Assembly: GCF_001423615.1 (NCBI RefSeq)
Contig: NZ_LMOU01000001.1
Coordinates: 1,328,882-1,392,881, forward strand
Length of the DNA stretch: 64,000 nt
Origin: Microbacterium sp. Leaf159
GTDB taxonomy: Bacteria > Actinomycetota > Actinomycetes > Actinomycetales > Microbacteriaceae
Reading direction: 5' to 3'
Shown here: positions 37,165-47,133 of the stretch, one piece after another
Numbering within the stretch: position 1 is the first letter of the stretch
Layout of the letters: the number at the start of each line of letters is the position of its first letter
Notes under the pieces: model-generated
The model's input: only the letters and a program-made list of their open reading frames with translations
What the model was told of the DNA's origin: nothing
The model's database searches: none
Position numbers and translations under genes: made by a program

Positions 37165-38594
37165 CGCTCCCCCACGCCGACGACTACCGCGGCACCGGTC
37201 TCCTGCTCCCTGAGGGATTCCTCTTGGGCTCGGCGACAGCGTCGTATCAGATCGAAGGAGCAGCAGGCGAGGACGGCCGGACGCCGTCGATCTGGGACAC
37301 CTTCAGCCGAACACCCGGAAAGGTGTGGAACGGCGACACGGGTGACGTCGCGTGCGACCACTACCACCGCGTCGATCAGGACCTCGACCTCATGGCGAAC
37401 CTGGGCCTCGAGGCCTACCGGTTCTCGATCGCCTGGCCGCGGATCGTGCCGGCGGCCGATGGGGCGGTGAACCAGGCGGGGATCGACTTCTACTCACGGC
37501 TCGTCGACGGGCTGCTCGAACGCGGAATCCGCCCGGTGGCCACCCTCTACCACTGGGATCTCCCGCAGTACCTCGAGGATGCCGGCGGGTGGACCTCGAG
37601 AGCCACGACCGACGCGTTCGAGCAGTACGCCTCGATCATGGGGACGGCGCTCGGCGACCGCGTGCAGACCTGGACGACGCTCAACGAGCCGTGGTGCTCG
37701 GCCTACCTGGGCTACGGTCAGGGAGGTCACGCGCCGGGGCGCAACGAACCGGCATCCGCTCTCGCCGCGGTCCATCATCTCAACCTCGCTCACGGGCGCG
37801 CGCTGCAGGCGCTGCGCGCCACGTCGACCGGCGACCCCGACTATTCGGTGACGCTCAACTTCCACGTGCTCCGCGGTCAGGGCGACGGGGCGGATGAGGC
37901 TGTGAGGCGCATCGACGCCCTGGCGAACCGGGCGTTCACACACCCGATGCTTCGCGGCGAGTACCCCGCGGACCTCCTCGATGACACGGCGTCGGTCACC
38001 GACTGGTCTTTCGTGCGCGACGGAGATCTCGCCGCGATCGATCAGCCGATCGACGTGCTGGGCGTGAACTACTACTCCACCGCGACAGTGCGGCTGTGGG
38101 ACGGGATCACGGAGAAGCAGCAGAACGACGGCCACAAGGGCGCGGCAGGCGGAACGGCGTGGCCGGGAAGCGATCGGCTCGTGGAGTTCGTCGAGCAGCC
38201 GGGGCCGTACACGGCGATGGGCTGGAACATCGCACCCGAGGGGCTCGAGGAGCTGTTGGTCTCGCTGTCGGAGCAGTTCCCCGGGCAACCGCTGATGGTC
38301 ACCGAGAACGGGGCCGCGTTCGAGGATGCGGTCGCCGACGACGGTTCGGTCCACGATCCCGAACGCACCGACTACCTGCGGCGGCACTTCACCGCCGCGC
38401 ACCGTGCGCTCGAACGCGGTGTGGACCTGCGCGGCTACTTCGTGTGGTCGCTGCTTGACAACTTCGAGTGGGGGTACGGCTACGCCAAGAGGTTCGGCAT
38501 CGTGAGGGTGGACTTCGACACGCTCGAGCGCACCGTGAAGGACTCCGGCCGCTGGTACCGAGAGCTGATCGCCTCACGCACGATCGGGGCCTGA
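37161..38594 (+). CDS. GH1 beta-glucosidase
   Basis: 477-residue family 1 glycosidase. Acid/base E176 in TTLNEPW and nucleophile E382 in VTENGAAF; N-terminal signature [16 protein letters not shown] near-perfect GGAGGTGA ribosome site precedes the start inside the GH31 gene. With the alpha-xylosidase it would strip and cut the beta-1,4-glucan backbone of xyloglucan oligosaccharides to glucose and xylose. Last gene of the operon. Confidence 0.95.
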   Translation: MTLPHADDYRGTGLLLPEGFLLGSATASYQIEGAAGEDGRTPSIWDTFSRTPGKVWNGDTGDVACDHYHRVDQDLDLMANLGLEAYRFSIAWPRIVPAADGAVNQAGIDFYSRLVDGLLERGIRPVATLYHWDLPQYLEDAGGWTSRATTDAFEQYASIMGTALGDRVQTWTTLNEPWCSAYLGYGQGGHAPGRNEPASALAAVHHLNLAHGRALQALRATSTGDPDYSVTLNFHVLRGQGDGADEAVRRIDALANRAFTHPMLRGEYPADLLDDTASVTDWSFVRDGDLAAIDQPIDVLGVNYYSTATVRLWDGITEKQQNDGHKGAAGGTAWPGSDRLVEFVEQPGPYTAMGWNIAPEGLEELLVSLSEQFPGQPLMVTENGAAFEDAVADDGSVHDPERTDYLRRHFTAAHRALERGVDLRGYFVWSLLDNFEWGYGYAKRFGIVRVDFDTLERTVKDSGRWYRELIASRTIGA

Positions 38595-38612
38595 CCGCAG
38601 ATCGGCAGAACG

Positions 38613-38641
38613 ACCGCCGTCTCCCCGAAGGAGGCGGCGGT
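38613..38641. terminator. Convergent hairpin terminator
   Basis: 12-bp stem ACCGCCGTCTCC / GGAGGCGGCGGT (one G-U pair on the plus-strand RNA) with a 5-nt loop, between GH1 (+) and the coiled-coil gene (-). It touches the latter's stop codon. Confidence 0.85.
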
Positions 38642-39444
38642 CAGTGCTTGTCAGGGCGCTTGCGGGCGTTCCAGGCGGCGAGCGCGGATGCCGCGGCACC
38701 CGCTGCACGATCGATGGCGTCGGTGGAGCGGCTGATCATGTCCTGCGCGGCATCCTGCCAGGCCGATGACGGCTGCGGCGCCTCACCCGCCTGGACCCTC
38801 GCCGAATGCTCCGCGGCTTCGAAGGCGCGCTCGAGGTCGGCCACCGCATCGCGATACGCGGCGTAGTCCGTGGGGCTGACCCGACCGGTTGCCGCTCTCC
38901 GAGCCTCGACCGCGTTCCCGGCAGCGCGGAGGTACTCGGCCGTGGCCGGCTGCTTGACGTCGGTCATGGCCGGGTAGGCGATCTGGAGCCCCGCGTCGGT
39001 CTCGTACCGCATCCAGCGCACCACGATCGCGTCATGCTGCGCCTGCAGCCGCTCGAGTGGACGCGGCGCGGATGCCGCGGGGATCGCCGCGCGAGCGGCG
39101 CTGAGCCGCACCTGCTTGGCACGGACATCGGCGTTCGCGGCCTTCGCGTCGTTCTCCTTGGCGCGGAGCATCCGCTTGGCTCCGGCTACCTGGTCGGGCG
39201 TCGCGCGGCGCGCACTGCGCTCGGCAGAGATGCGAGCGACGTCGGCTCTGGCCAGCTTCACAGCCATCCGTCGTTCGACGACCGCCTGCTGCGCGGCCTT
39301 GAGATCGTGGCGGGCGGCGTCGTACTCGAGTCGGCGCCCGCTCTTCGTGCTGCGGCGACGGAGTCCGACCGCGCCGGCGACAGCTCCACCCGCGGCGACA
39401 GGCGCGATCCACCACAACTCGACGGCGAGCAGCAGCGGGTCCAT
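38641..39444 (-). CDS. Membrane-anchored coiled-coil protein, function unknown
   Basis: 267 residues: one N-terminal hydrophobic helix (about 5-29), an Arg-rich stop-transfer segment (LRRRSTKSGRR), a long Ala/Arg/Lys-rich coiled coil (about 38-125), then a helical C-terminal half with another Ala-rich helix before the basic end. No recognised domain. Leaderless: minus-strand TAGCAT is 6 nt before the ATG. A structural or membrane-scaffold role is possible; nothing nearby helps. Confidence 0.72.
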   Translation of the reverse strand: MDPLLLAVELWWIAPVAAGGAVAGAVGLRRRSTKSGRRLEYDAARHDLKAAQQAVVERRMAVKLARADVARISAERSARRATPDQVAGAKRMLRAKENDAKAANADVRAKQVRLSAARAAIPAASAPRPLERLQAQHDAIVVRWMRYETDAGLQIAYPAMTDVKQPATAEYLRAAGNAVEARRAATGRVSPTDYAAYRDAVADLERAFEAAEHSARVQAGEAPQPSSAWQDAAQDMISRSTDAIDRAAGAAASALAAWNARKRPDKH

Positions 39445-39514
39445 ACTCCGATGCTACCCAGACCGGCGCATCACCGCTCCGGCGGCCCGACGGGAGAGCC
39501 GCCGAAGAATGACC

Positions 39515-39545
39515 GAGGCCGCGACCGGTGAACGGTCGCGGCCTC
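39515..39545 (-). terminator. Terminator after the ABC exporter operon
   Basis: Perfect 13-bp stem GAGGCCGCGACCG / CGGTCGCGGCCTC with a 5-nt loop, 34 nt beyond the stop of the second exporter gene. Confidence 0.85.
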
Positions 39546-39578
39546 GATATCAGGCACGAGCTCGCAGGCCCGTCCCGT

Positions 39579-41393
39579 TCACACCAGCGTCTGCTGCCAG
39601 GCGGCGTGCAGCTGGGCGAACTTGCCCGTGCCGCTGATCAGCGTCTCGGGGGTGTCGTCCTCGATGATCTCCCCGTGCTCCATCACCAGCACCCGATCGG
39701 CGATCGCGACCGTCGACAGGCGGTGCGCGATGATGATCGCCGTGCGGTCTTTCAGCAGTGTCTGCAGAGCATCCTGGATCAGGCGCTCCGACGGGATGTC
39801 GAGCGACGCCGTGGCCTCGTCGAGGATCAGCACCGCGGGGTCGGCGAGGAAGGCGCGGGCGAACGAGATCAGCTGACGCTGACCCGCCGAGACGCGACCG
39901 CCGCGCTTGTTCACGTCGGTGCCGTAGCCGTCGGGCAGCGACGAGATGAACTCGTCGGCACCCACCGCGCGGGCCGCCGCCCTGATCTCGTCGAGCGAGG
40001 CGTCGGGCTTTCCGAGGGCGATGTTGTCGGCGACCGTGCCGCTGAACAGGTAGGCCTCCTGCGTCACCATGACGATCGCGCGGCGGAGATCCTTCGGATG
40101 CAGGTTGCGCAGGTCGACGCCGTCGAGCGTCACCTTTCCGATCGAGGGGTCGTAGAAACGCGAGATCAGCTTCGCCAGCGTCGACTTGCCCGCGCCGGTG
40201 GTGCCGACGAGGGCGATCGTCTGCCCCGCGGGGATGTCGAGCGAGAAGTTCGGCAGGATCGTCTTCTCGCCGTTGTATCCGAACGTCACCTCGTTGAACT
40301 CGATGTGCCCGCGAGACTCCCAGAGGTCGACCGGCTTCTCGGGGTCCGGAACCGTCGGCACCTCCTCGAGCACACCCGACACCTTCTCCAAGGCCGCGGT
40401 GGCCGACTGGTAGGAGTTCAGGAACATCGCGATCTCCTGCATCGGTGCGAAGAAGTTGCGCACGTACAGCACCGCCGACAGCAGCACACCGACCGTGAGG
40501 GCACCCTCGGACACCCGGATGCCTCCCCACAGCACGACGATGCCGAGGACGAGGGCTGCGACACCCATCAGCCCGGGCTCGAACGTGCCGAACAGCAGCA
40601 TCGAGCGACGGTTGACATCGCGGTACTCCCCCGCGATCTTCTGGAACGCGACGTCGTTGCGCGGCTCCTTGCGGAACGCCTTGACCGCACGGATGCCCGT
40701 CATGGTCTCGACGAACTGCACGATCACCTTCGCGCTGATCACGCGGGACTCGCGGTAGACCAGCTGCGAACGCGAGTAGAACCAGCGCATCAGGAAGAAC
40801 AGCGGAACGCCGCCGATCGCGAGGATGAGTCCCGACTGCCAATCCCACACGCACAGGGCGATGAAGGTGAAGAGCCCGAACAGCACGCCGGAGACGAGCT
40901 CGTTGAGACCGCCGTCGAGGAGCTCCCTGATCGAGTCGAGGTCGCTCGTCTGTCGCGAGATGATGCGCCCCGAGGTGTACGACTCGTGGAACTCCAGGCT
41001 CAGGCGCTGGGTGTGCAGGAAGATCCTCTTGCGCAGGTCCAGCAGCACGGCCTGCGTGAGCTTGGCCGCGATGATCACGTACCAGGCGATCATCGCCGCT
41101 GCGACGGCACCCGCGAGCAGGTAGACGCCGCCGATCATGAAGGTCGGCATCCAGTCGGCGCGCTCGAGCACGGCGGGCAGCGCACGGTCGAGGCCGATGC
41201 TGATCAGGATCGGCCCGGCCACCTGCAGTGCGGTCGAGATCACCAGCACGACCGCGGCGAGCGCGATCCTCGGCTTCAGCGGCTGGACGAGCGAGCCCAG
41301 CAGGTGCAGCGACCGGCGACGGATCGCCCTGCTCTCCTCCTTGGTGTAGCGGGAGCGGTCTTCGTCCTGCGTTCCGGTGATGGCGGAGCTCAT
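39579..41393 (-). CDS. ABC exporter half-transporter, consensus-ATPase subunit
   Basis: 604 residues: six-helix transmembrane domain (about 45-330) and a nucleotide-binding domain with Walker [10 protein letters not shown], Walker [13 protein letters not shown] with the catalytic Glu present, and a signature reading VSAGQ instead of LSGGQ. It pairs with the upstream gene (4-nt overlap) as a heterodimer of the BmrCD/TM287-288 kind, with one good and one degenerate ATP site. Drug or lipid export is the usual role; substrate unknown. Confidence 0.93.
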   Translation of the reverse strand: MSSAITGTQDEDRSRYTKEESRAIRRRSLHLLGSLVQPLKPRIALAAVVLVISTALQVAGPILISIGLDRALPAVLERADWMPTFMIGGVYLLAGAVAAAMIAWYVIIAAKLTQAVLLDLRKRIFLHTQRLSLEFHESYTSGRIISRQTSDLDSIRELLDGGLNELVSGVLFGLFTFIALCVWDWQSGLILAIGGVPLFFLMRWFYSRSQLVYRESRVISAKVIVQFVETMTGIRAVKAFRKEPRNDVAFQKIAGEYRDVNRRSMLLFGTFEPGLMGVAALVLGIVVLWGGIRVSEGALTVGVLLSAVLYVRNFFAPMQEIAMFLNSYQSATAALEKVSGVLEEVPTVPDPEKPVDLWESRGHIEFNEVTFGYNGEKTILPNFSLDIPAGQTIALVGTTGAGKSTLAKLISRFYDPSIGKVTLDGVDLRNLHPKDLRRAIVMVTQEAYLFSGTVADNIALGKPDASLDEIRAAARAVGADEFISSLPDGYGTDVNKRGGRVSAGQRQLISFARAFLADPAVLILDEATASLDIPSERLIQDALQTLLKDRTAIIIAHRLSTVAIADRVLVMEHGEIIEDDTPETLISGTGKFAQLHAAWQQTLV

Positions 41394-43330
41394 CGCTGCA
41401 CCTCCTTCTCGGTGATGATGTCTTCGTCGGCGGATTCCTCGCGGATCCCGTCGCGGACTACGGCCTCGACCTCGTCGATCTCGTCGTCCTCCTCGCGGAT
41501 GATCGGGATCGCTCCGGTACGCGCGGCTTCCTCCGCCTCGAGGCTCGAGATGACGTGGCGGTAGTGGCGGCTCGTCTTGAGCAGCTCGGAGTGGGTGCCG
41601 ACGGCCGTGACGCGGCCCGCTTCGAGCAGCGCCACGCGGTCGGCGAGGGCCACGGTCGACGGGCGGTGGGCCACGATCATGGCCGTGGTGTCGGCCAGCA
41701 CGTGACGCAGCGCCTCTTCGACGAGCGCCTCGGTGTCGACGTCGAGCGCAGACAGCGGGTCGTCGAGGACGAGGACCTTGGGGTTGGCCGCGACGGCGCG
41801 AGCGAGCGCCAGACGCTGACGCTGACCGCCGGAGAGGCTGAGTCCCTCTTCGCCGATGATCGTCTCGACGCCGTCGGGGAGCGAGTCCACGAATGCCGCC
41901 TGGGCGACGTCGAGAGCTTCGCGCAGCACCCGCTCGGCCTCGTCGCTGTGCACGTCGAGGTCAGCTCGTCCGAGCAGCACGTTCTCACGCACGGTCGCCG
42001 AGAACAGCGTCGCGTCCTCGAAGGCCATGGCGATGTGCTGACGCAGCTCGGCGAGCGGCAGGTCGCGCACGTCGACGCCGTCGAGCGTGACACGGCCGCC
42101 GGTGACGTCGTACAGACGCGTGGGCAGGGTGGTCAGCGTGGTCTTGCCGCTGCCGGTGAGGCCGACGAGCGCCATGGTCTCGCCGGGGCGCAGCACCAGG
42201 TCGATGCCGTCGAGCAGATCGCGCTCGTGCGCTCCCGCATCCTGGTAGCGGAAGTGCGCTCCCTCGAACGCGAGCTCACCACGGGGCTCCGCGATGTGCA
42301 CGGGGTTCTCGGGGTCGGTGATCGAGTTCGTCTCCGAGTAGATGTCGAACACACGGTCGGTCGCCGTGCGCGCGTCGAGCATGAACGAGAACAGGAATCC
42401 GATCGACTCGATCGGCCACCGCAGCACGACCGCCATCGCGAAGAACGCGAACAGCTGCGCCTGGTCGATCTCGCCCTGCGAGATCAGCCAGATGCCCGAC
42501 ATCAGACTCAGACCGAAGGCGATCTGCGGCATCAGGTCGAGCCAGAACCAGATCGACGCGATCGCGCCGGCCTTGCTCATCTCGGTCTCTCGCAGCGTCT
42601 CGGCCTGGCGGCTGAAGCGGCTGAGCGCGTGCTTGCCGCGACCGAACGCCTTGAGCACGCGGATGCCGTGCACGCTCTCCTCGACGCTGGTCGCGAGGTC
42701 GCCGGCCTGGTCCTGGCTGCGACGCGTGAGCGCCCCGTAGCGCTTCTCGAACAGGTAGCCGCGGATCCACAGCGGGATCGCGGTCACGATGAAGATGACG
42801 CCCAGCAGCCAGTGCCAGCGGAACAGCAGCACCGAGCCGATCACGATCGTGAGGATGTTGACCACGAGCAGCACGAGGCCGAACGCGAGCCACCGGCGGA
42901 TGAGGCCGATGTCCTGCATCATTCGGCTCAGCAGCTGACCCGACTGCCAGCGGTCGTGGAACGAGACCGGGAGCGTCTGCAGGCGCGAGTACAGCTCGGT
43001 GCGCATCTTGTACTCGACCTGCGTCGCCGGGTTGAGCACGAACTGACGACGCAACCACACCATCAGAGCCTCACCGAGGGCGAGGCCGAAGACGGCGAGC
43101 GCACCCCAGGCGATGCCTTCGAGCGCACCCGCCTGAACGGGTCCGCGGATGATCTGCTCGAGCACGATCGGGATCATCAGGGCGATGATCGCGGCGACGA
43201 GAGCGCTGGCGGCGCCTCCGGCGAGCCGCCAGATGACCGGCTTGACGAAGGGCTTGAGGCGCCACAGTGCCGCGGGAGTGGAGAGCGTGGAGGACGGTGA
43301 GGCGTTCTGCGATGAAGGCGAGGAAGACAT
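41390..43330 (-). CDS. ABC exporter half-transporter, degenerate-ATPase subunit
   Basis: 646 residues: transmembrane domain (about 35-345), Walker [10 protein letters not shown], canonical signature [14 protein letters not shown], and Walker [13 protein letters not shown], where Asp replaces the catalytic Glu. The complementary defects in the two subunits are the mark of a heterodimeric type IV exporter. An acidic C-terminal tail ([14 protein letters not shown]) is present. No good ribosome site; a leader ORF and attenuator-like hairpins lie upstream. Confidence 0.93.
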   Translation of the reverse strand: MSSSPSSQNASPSSTLSTPAALWRLKPFVKPVIWRLAGGAASALVAAIIALMIPIVLEQIIRGPVQAGALEGIAWGALAVFGLALGEALMVWLRRQFVLNPATQVEYKMRTELYSRLQTLPVSFHDRWQSGQLLSRMMQDIGLIRRWLAFGLVLLVVNILTIVIGSVLLFRWHWLLGVIFIVTAIPLWIRGYLFEKRYGALTRRSQDQAGDLATSVEESVHGIRVLKAFGRGKHALSRFSRQAETLRETEMSKAGAIASIWFWLDLMPQIAFGLSLMSGIWLISQGEIDQAQLFAFFAMAVVLRWPIESIGFLFSFMLDARTATDRVFDIYSETNSITDPENPVHIAEPRGELAFEGAHFRYQDAGAHERDLLDGIDLVLRPGETMALVGLTGSGKTTLTTLPTRLYDVTGGRVTLDGVDVRDLPLAELRQHIAMAFEDATLFSATVRENVLLGRADLDVHSDEAERVLREALDVAQAAFVDSLPDGVETIIGEEGLSLSGGQRQRLALARAVAANPKVLVLDDPLSALDVDTEALVEEALRHVLADTTAMIVAHRPSTVALADRVALLEAGRVTAVGTHSELLKTSRHYRHVISSLEAEEAARTGAIPIIREEDDEIDEVEAVVRDGIREESADEDIITEKEVQR

Positions 43331-43375
43331 GTCTCTCAGACGAGTTTCGTATGGGGAAGCGGTTGCTGAAGGGGG

Positions 43376-43411
43376 CGGACGCGCGAACGGACTCTCGGAG
43401 TCCGGCGTCCG
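43376..43411 (-). promoter_or_regulatory. Attenuator-like nested hairpin before the ABC exporter
   Basis: Reading the minus strand, four 7-nt blocks occur in order: CGGACGC (43411-43405), CGGACTC (43404-43398), GAGTCCG (43394-43388), GCGTCCG (43382-43376). Blocks 1-4 and 2-3 pair perfectly; because all share CGGAC/GTCCG, 1-3 and 2-4 can also pair. This allows alternative structures, as in attenuators. It starts 26 nt after the leader ORF stop. No T tract follows. Confidence 0.6.
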
Positions 43412-43437
43412 GTGCAGTCGTGCGTGCGGAAAGGGCT

Positions 43438-43503
43438 CTAGCGGAGCGGGCGCACCGGGGTCGAGCCGAGAGCGGCGATCTGCGCAGCGGCGATCGATGT
43501 CAT
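43438..43503 (-). CDS. Possible 21-residue leader peptide upstream of the ABC exporter
   Basis: A short ORF beginning MTSIAAAQ and ending PVRPLR, TAG stop, with a near-ideal GAGGAGG ribosome site ahead of its ATG and a full promoter (TTGCGG-18-TAGGCT) about 50-80 nt upstream. The exporter gene itself starts 108 nt further on with a poor ribosome site, and the gap holds competing hairpins. This is the layout of ribosome-mediated attenuation, as known for the heterodimeric exporter BmrCD of Bacillus subtilis with its leader BmrB. Expression is unproven. Confidence 0.55.
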   Translation of the reverse strand: MTSIAAAQIAALGSTPVRPLR

Positions 43504-43556
43504 GGTGTCCTCCTCAGGGGCTCGGCTATGTCGTCCGGTCGGTGCGACAGCCCACC

Positions 43557-43586
43557 AGCCTATTCCTGTGAACCAGCTGACCGCAA
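43557..43586 (-). promoter_or_regulatory. Promoter of the leader-ABC exporter transcript
   Basis: Minus strand -35 TTGCGG (43586-43581), 18-nt spacer, -10 TAGGCT (43562-43557). Transcription would start near 43550, about 47 nt before the leader ATG. Confidence 0.6.
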
Positions 43587-43600
43587 GAGAGATTCCCGAT

Positions 43601-44098
43601 TCAGCGAACTCCTGCTTCGCGCGCCAGCAGACTCGCCTTCACGCCGAGGCCCCAGGCAAACCCGCCGAGCGTGCCGTCGGAGCGCAGCACGCGATGGCAT
43701 GGCACGAAGAGAGCCGGGGCGTTGCGCGCGCAGATCGAGGCCGCGGCCCGCACCGCACGAGGATTTCCGAGGCGTGCCGCGAACGACGTGTAGGTCAGCG
43801 GCTCCCCCGGCTCGATCTCCCGCAACGCCGACCATCCGGCCAGCTGCAGAGGCGTACCGGTCTGCGTCACCCCGACCGCGTCGATCGCCGACAGGTCTCC
43901 CTCGTAGAAGGCGCGGACCGCAGCAGCCGCCTCGGTCTCGCTCTCGCTGACCTCCGCCGGGCGCGCGGCTACCGAGAGACGCCCGACGATGGCTGCCTGG
44001 TCGCTCGTCCACCCGGAGGCGAGCACGCGCTGGCGATCGTCGGCGAGGATCGTGAAGGGGCCGTCGGGGGTGTCGAGGGTCTGGATGAGGGCGATCAT
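43601..44098 (-). CDS. ogt: Methylated-DNA--[protein]-cysteine S-methyltransferase
   Basis: Suicide repair protein that takes the alkyl group from O6-alkylguanine onto a cysteine. 165 residues with the active site FVPCHRVL (C134) and the helix-turn-helix/Arg-finger region [13 protein letters not shown] 44098 with AAGGAG upstream was chosen; the frame is open further back. It overlaps the Ada/AlkA gene by 4 nt. Confidence 0.96.
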   Translation of the reverse strand: MIALIQTLDTPDGPFTILADDRQRVLASGWTSDQAAIVGRLSVAARPAEVSESETEAAAAVRAFYEGDLSAIDAVGVTQTGTPLQLAGWSALREIEPGEPLTYTSFAARLGNPRAVRAAASICARNAPALFVPCHRVLRSDGTLGGFAWGLGVKASLLAREAGVR

Positions 44099-45606
44099 GG
44101 CTTCTCCTTCGAAACGGCAGTCGCGACGGCGGTCGCGCTCTTGATGGTGGATGCTCGCGTCGGTCGCGGCGGCGCTGCGCGCCAGAGGTGTGCACTGAGG
44201 TAGCTGCGCCACGGAGCGACGCGCTCGGCCCAGGCCACCAACGGCATCGGATCGCCGGGGAGGCCCGACGCCGCAGCCCCCGCGCGCAGCGCGACATCAC
44301 CGGGGAGCAGGATGTCGGGGTTGCCGAGCACGCGCATCCGTACGTAATCGGCCGTCCACGGGCCGATGCCGGGCATCGCGAGGAGCGCCGCCCGCTGCTC
44401 GACCCCATCGTCTCCGACCGTGAGCGGGAGCGACCCCTCGGCGAGGGCGGATGCTGCCCCGACGATCGCGCGGATGCGCGCACCAGGGCCTCGGAGCACC
44501 TCGGCGCCGTGCTCGGCGATCGCGGACATCGTGGGGAACAGCAGCCCGTGCTCGGTCCGCTCCCCCAACGCGTCGGTGAGAGCCGTGAGCGCAGTCCGTG
44601 CGGCGACGACGGTGATCTGCTGGCCGATCATGGCGCGGATCAGCATCTCGTGCGGATCCGCAGCCCCGGGCACACGGATGCCTGGCGTGCGGGCGACGAG
44701 AGGAGCGATCTCGGGATGCGAGCTCAGCGCCTCATCGACAGCGAGCGGGTCGGCGTCGAGATCGAAGATGCGTCGCGCGGTGGAGACGAGCGGGGCGAGG
44801 TCTCCGAGCTGCGTCACACGTGCGCGCAGATGCAGGCGTGCGGAGGGCTCCTGCCGCACCTCGAACCAGGCGGGACCGCCGGCCATCCGCAGATGCCGCG
44901 AGAACGACGTCACCGTCGCCTCTTCGACCCCCGACACCGCTCGCGCGGCCATCCACTGGAACACCCCGGATGCGTCGAGCGGCCCCCGGTACGGCAGGAC
45001 GAGGTCGATCGACCCAGGGGCGGCGGATGCCGGCATCCGCCGCCGAGCCCTGAGCTCACCCGGGGTCAGCCCGAAGACCTCGCGGATCGTGTCGTTGCAC
45101 TGCCGGATGCTCGCGAATCCGGCCGAGAAGGCGACGTCGGAGACGGGCATCTCGGTGCCGACGAGCAGCATCCGCGCGGTGTGAGCACGGTGTGCGCGGG
45201 CGAGAGCGAGCGGACCCGCGCCGAGCTCGGTCGACAGCAGCCGAGTGAGGTGCCGTGTCGAGTATCCGAGGCGCATGGCGAGGCCGGACACCCCCTCGCG
45301 CTCGACGACGCCCGAGGAGATCAGGCGCATCGCCCGAGCAGCGACGTCGCTGCGCAGATCCCACGCGGGTGACCCGGGGGCCGCCTCAGGGAGGCAGCGC
45401 TTGCAGGCGCGGAAGCCCGCTTCGTGGGCGGCAGCGCTGGTCGGGTAGAAGGTGACGTTCTGCGGCTTGGGCGTGCGCGCGGGGCAGCTCGGACGGCAGT
45501 AGATGCCGGTCGAGCGCACCGCGGTCACGAACTGGCCGTCGAAGCGGGTGTCGCGCGCGCTGATGGCGCGATACCGCTCGTCGAAGTCGGTCACGGGGAA
45601 GCTCAT
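44095..45606 (-). CDS. Ada-type regulator fused to AlkA DNA-3-methyladenine glycosylase II
   Basis: 503 residues in three parts. First, an Ada N-terminal zinc domain (residues 1-75) with methyl-accepting site and ligands C37, C41, C68, C71. Then an AraC-type DNA-binding domain (about 85-190). Last, an AlkA domain (about 195-485) with helix-hairpin-helix [16 protein letters not shown] and catalytic D437 (LLPGDVAL). It combines sensing of methyl phosphotriesters, activation of its own operon, and excision of alkylated bases. CAGAGT 6 nt before the ATG suggests a leaderless start. Translationally coupled to ogt. Confidence 0.94.
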   Translation of the reverse strand: MSFPVTDFDERYRAISARDTRFDGQFVTAVRSTGIYCRPSCPARTPKPQNVTFYPTSAAAHEAGFRACKRCLPEAAPGSPAWDLRSDVAARAMRLISSGVVEREGVSGLAMRLGYSTRHLTRLLSTELGAGPLALARAHRAHTARMLLVGTEMPVSDVAFSAGFASIRQCNDTIREVFGLTPGELRARRRMPASAAPGSIDLVLPYRGPLDASGVFQWMAARAVSGVEEATVTSFSRHLRMAGGPAWFEVRQEPSARLHLRARVTQLGDLAPLVSTARRIFDLDADPLAVDEALSSHPEIAPLVARTPGIRVPGAADPHEMLIRAMIGQQITVVAARTALTALTDALGERTEHGLLFPTMSAIAEHGAEVLRGPGARIRAIVGAASALAEGSLPLTVGDDGVEQRAALLAMPGIGPWTADYVRMRVLGNPDILLPGDVALRAGAAASGLPGDPMPLVAWAERVAPWRSYLSAHLWRAAPPRPTRASTIKSATAVATAVSKEKP

Positions 45607-45684
45607 GCCTCCACTCTGTCACGCGCCACCGACCCCGACTGGCGGAAATCGGACATCGCAGTGAGTGCCTCGGCGGCCGCCGGA

Positions 45685-47133
45685 TCAGCCCTTCAGATAG
45701 ACCGTGGCCGTCTCGGTGAAGAACTCCCGGGCCGCGGCCCCCTGCTCCTTCGGCCCGAGCGCACTCGCACCGCTGCCGCCGAACGGCACGTGCAGATCGG
45801 CACCGGCCGACGCCGAGTTGATGTGCACGACACCCGCCCTGATGTCCTCGATCGCGCTGAGCGCGTCCGCGAGACCGGTCGTGAAGACGGCGGTCGAGAG
45901 GCCGTATTCGCTGTCGTTGACGAGCGCGATCCCCGCTTCGGTGCTCGAGACCCTGCGCACTCCGATCACGGGGCCGAACAGCTCCTCCGTCCACAGCTCG
46001 CCAGGGTCGTCCTCGTTCAGCTCGAACACCGACGGCGCGATGAAGTAGCCGTCGTCGAGGGCCCCGGGCCCATACGGTTCCGGAGCGACCACCGCTGTCG
46101 CCGAGATTCGAGCGCGCGCGATGGCGGCCGCGACGCGGTCCCGCGCGGCGGCATCGACGACGGGCCCGACCTCGACCGCCTGATCCTGGGCGTCGCCCAC
46201 GACCATCCGCTCGGTGCGTGCCGCGAGCCGACGCAGGAACTCGTCGGCGACCGCGTCGTGCACGATCACCCGAGACGTGGCGGTGCACTTCTGTCCGGCG
46301 GCACGGAACGCTCCGATCGCCACCTGCTCGACGGCGACGTCGAGGTCGGCATCGGCGAGCACGAGCGACGCGTTCTTGCCGCCGAGCTCGCCCTGGAACG
46401 GCACGCCGCGGGCGGCCAGCTGCGCGGCGATGATCCTGCCGACCTTCGTGGAGCCCGTGAAGGTCACCGCGTCGACATCCGGATGCGAGACGATCGCCTC
46501 TCCTACGGCGGCCGTTCCGTTCACGAGGTTCAATACGCCCCGAGGCAGTCCCGCCTGCTCGAGCGCCTCCGCGAATCGCATCGCGAGCACGGGCACGAAC
46601 GTCGCGGGCTTCCAGACCACCGTGTTGCCCCAGACGAGGGCGGGAGCGAGCTTCCACGCCGGAATCGAGATCGGGAAGTTGAACGGCGTGATCGCCCCGA
46701 CGACCCCCACGGCCCGCCGGATCACGAGGATGCGCTCGCCCGGCGTCGGGGACTCGAAGACGCCGCCGCTCTGGCGGTCGACCTCCTGCGCGTGGAAGCG
46801 GAGGATGTTCGCGGAATGCCCGGTCTCGGCGATCGCCTCGACGAGCGTCTTGCCCTCTTCGCGGGCCAGCTCCCTCCCCCACTCCTCGCGATGCGCCTCG
46901 ATGATGTCGGCTGCGCGAAGCAGGATGCCGGCGCGTGCGCGTGCCGGTGTGCGACGCCAGCCGTCGAACGCCGCGCGGGCCGCCACATAGGCGCGGTCGA
47001 CATCGGCATCCGACGCTCCCGGCCCCTCGGCGACGACGTCGGACGGTCGGCTCGGATTGACGTCGACGAGGGGTTCTCCCCCGCCCTCGACCCAGGATCC
47101 GTCGATGAAGTGGCGCAGGGCGATGACGGTCAT
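45685..47133 (-). CDS. Aldehyde dehydrogenase, probable glutarate/succinate semialdehyde dehydrogenase
   Basis: 482-residue NAD(P)-dependent ALDH with N152 (TPFNFP), E249 (GELGGKN) and nucleophile C283 (GQKCTATSR). ATG 47133 has GAGGGAG ahead and overlaps the acyl-CoA dehydrogenase gene by 4 nt. With GabT and a glutaryl-CoA dehydrogenase in the same operon, its likely substrate is glutarate semialdehyde; it could also oxidise aminoaldehydes such as 5-aminopentanal made by the amine oxidase. 2-oxoglutarate semialdehyde is a sequence-level alternative. Confidence 0.85.
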   Translation of the reverse strand: MTVIALRHFIDGSWVEGGGEPLVDVNPSRPSDVVAEGPGASDADVDRAYVAARAAFDGWRRTPARARAGILLRAADIIEAHREEWGRELAREEGKTLVEAIAETGHSANILRFHAQEVDRQSGGVFESPTPGERILVIRRAVGVVGAITPFNFPISIPAWKLAPALVWGNTVVWKPATFVPVLAMRFAEALEQAGLPRGVLNLVNGTAAVGEAIVSHPDVDAVTFTGSTKVGRIIAAQLAARGVPFQGELGGKNASLVLADADLDVAVEQVAIGAFRAAGQKCTATSRVIVHDAVADEFLRRLAARTERMVVGDAQDQAVEVGPVVDAAARDRVAAAIARARISATAVVAPEPYGPGALDDGYFIAPSVFELNEDDPGELWTEELFGPVIGVRRVSSTEAGIALVNDSEYGLSTAVFTTGLADALSAIEDIRAGVVHINSASAGADLHVPFGGSGASALGPKEQGAAAREFFTETATVYLKG

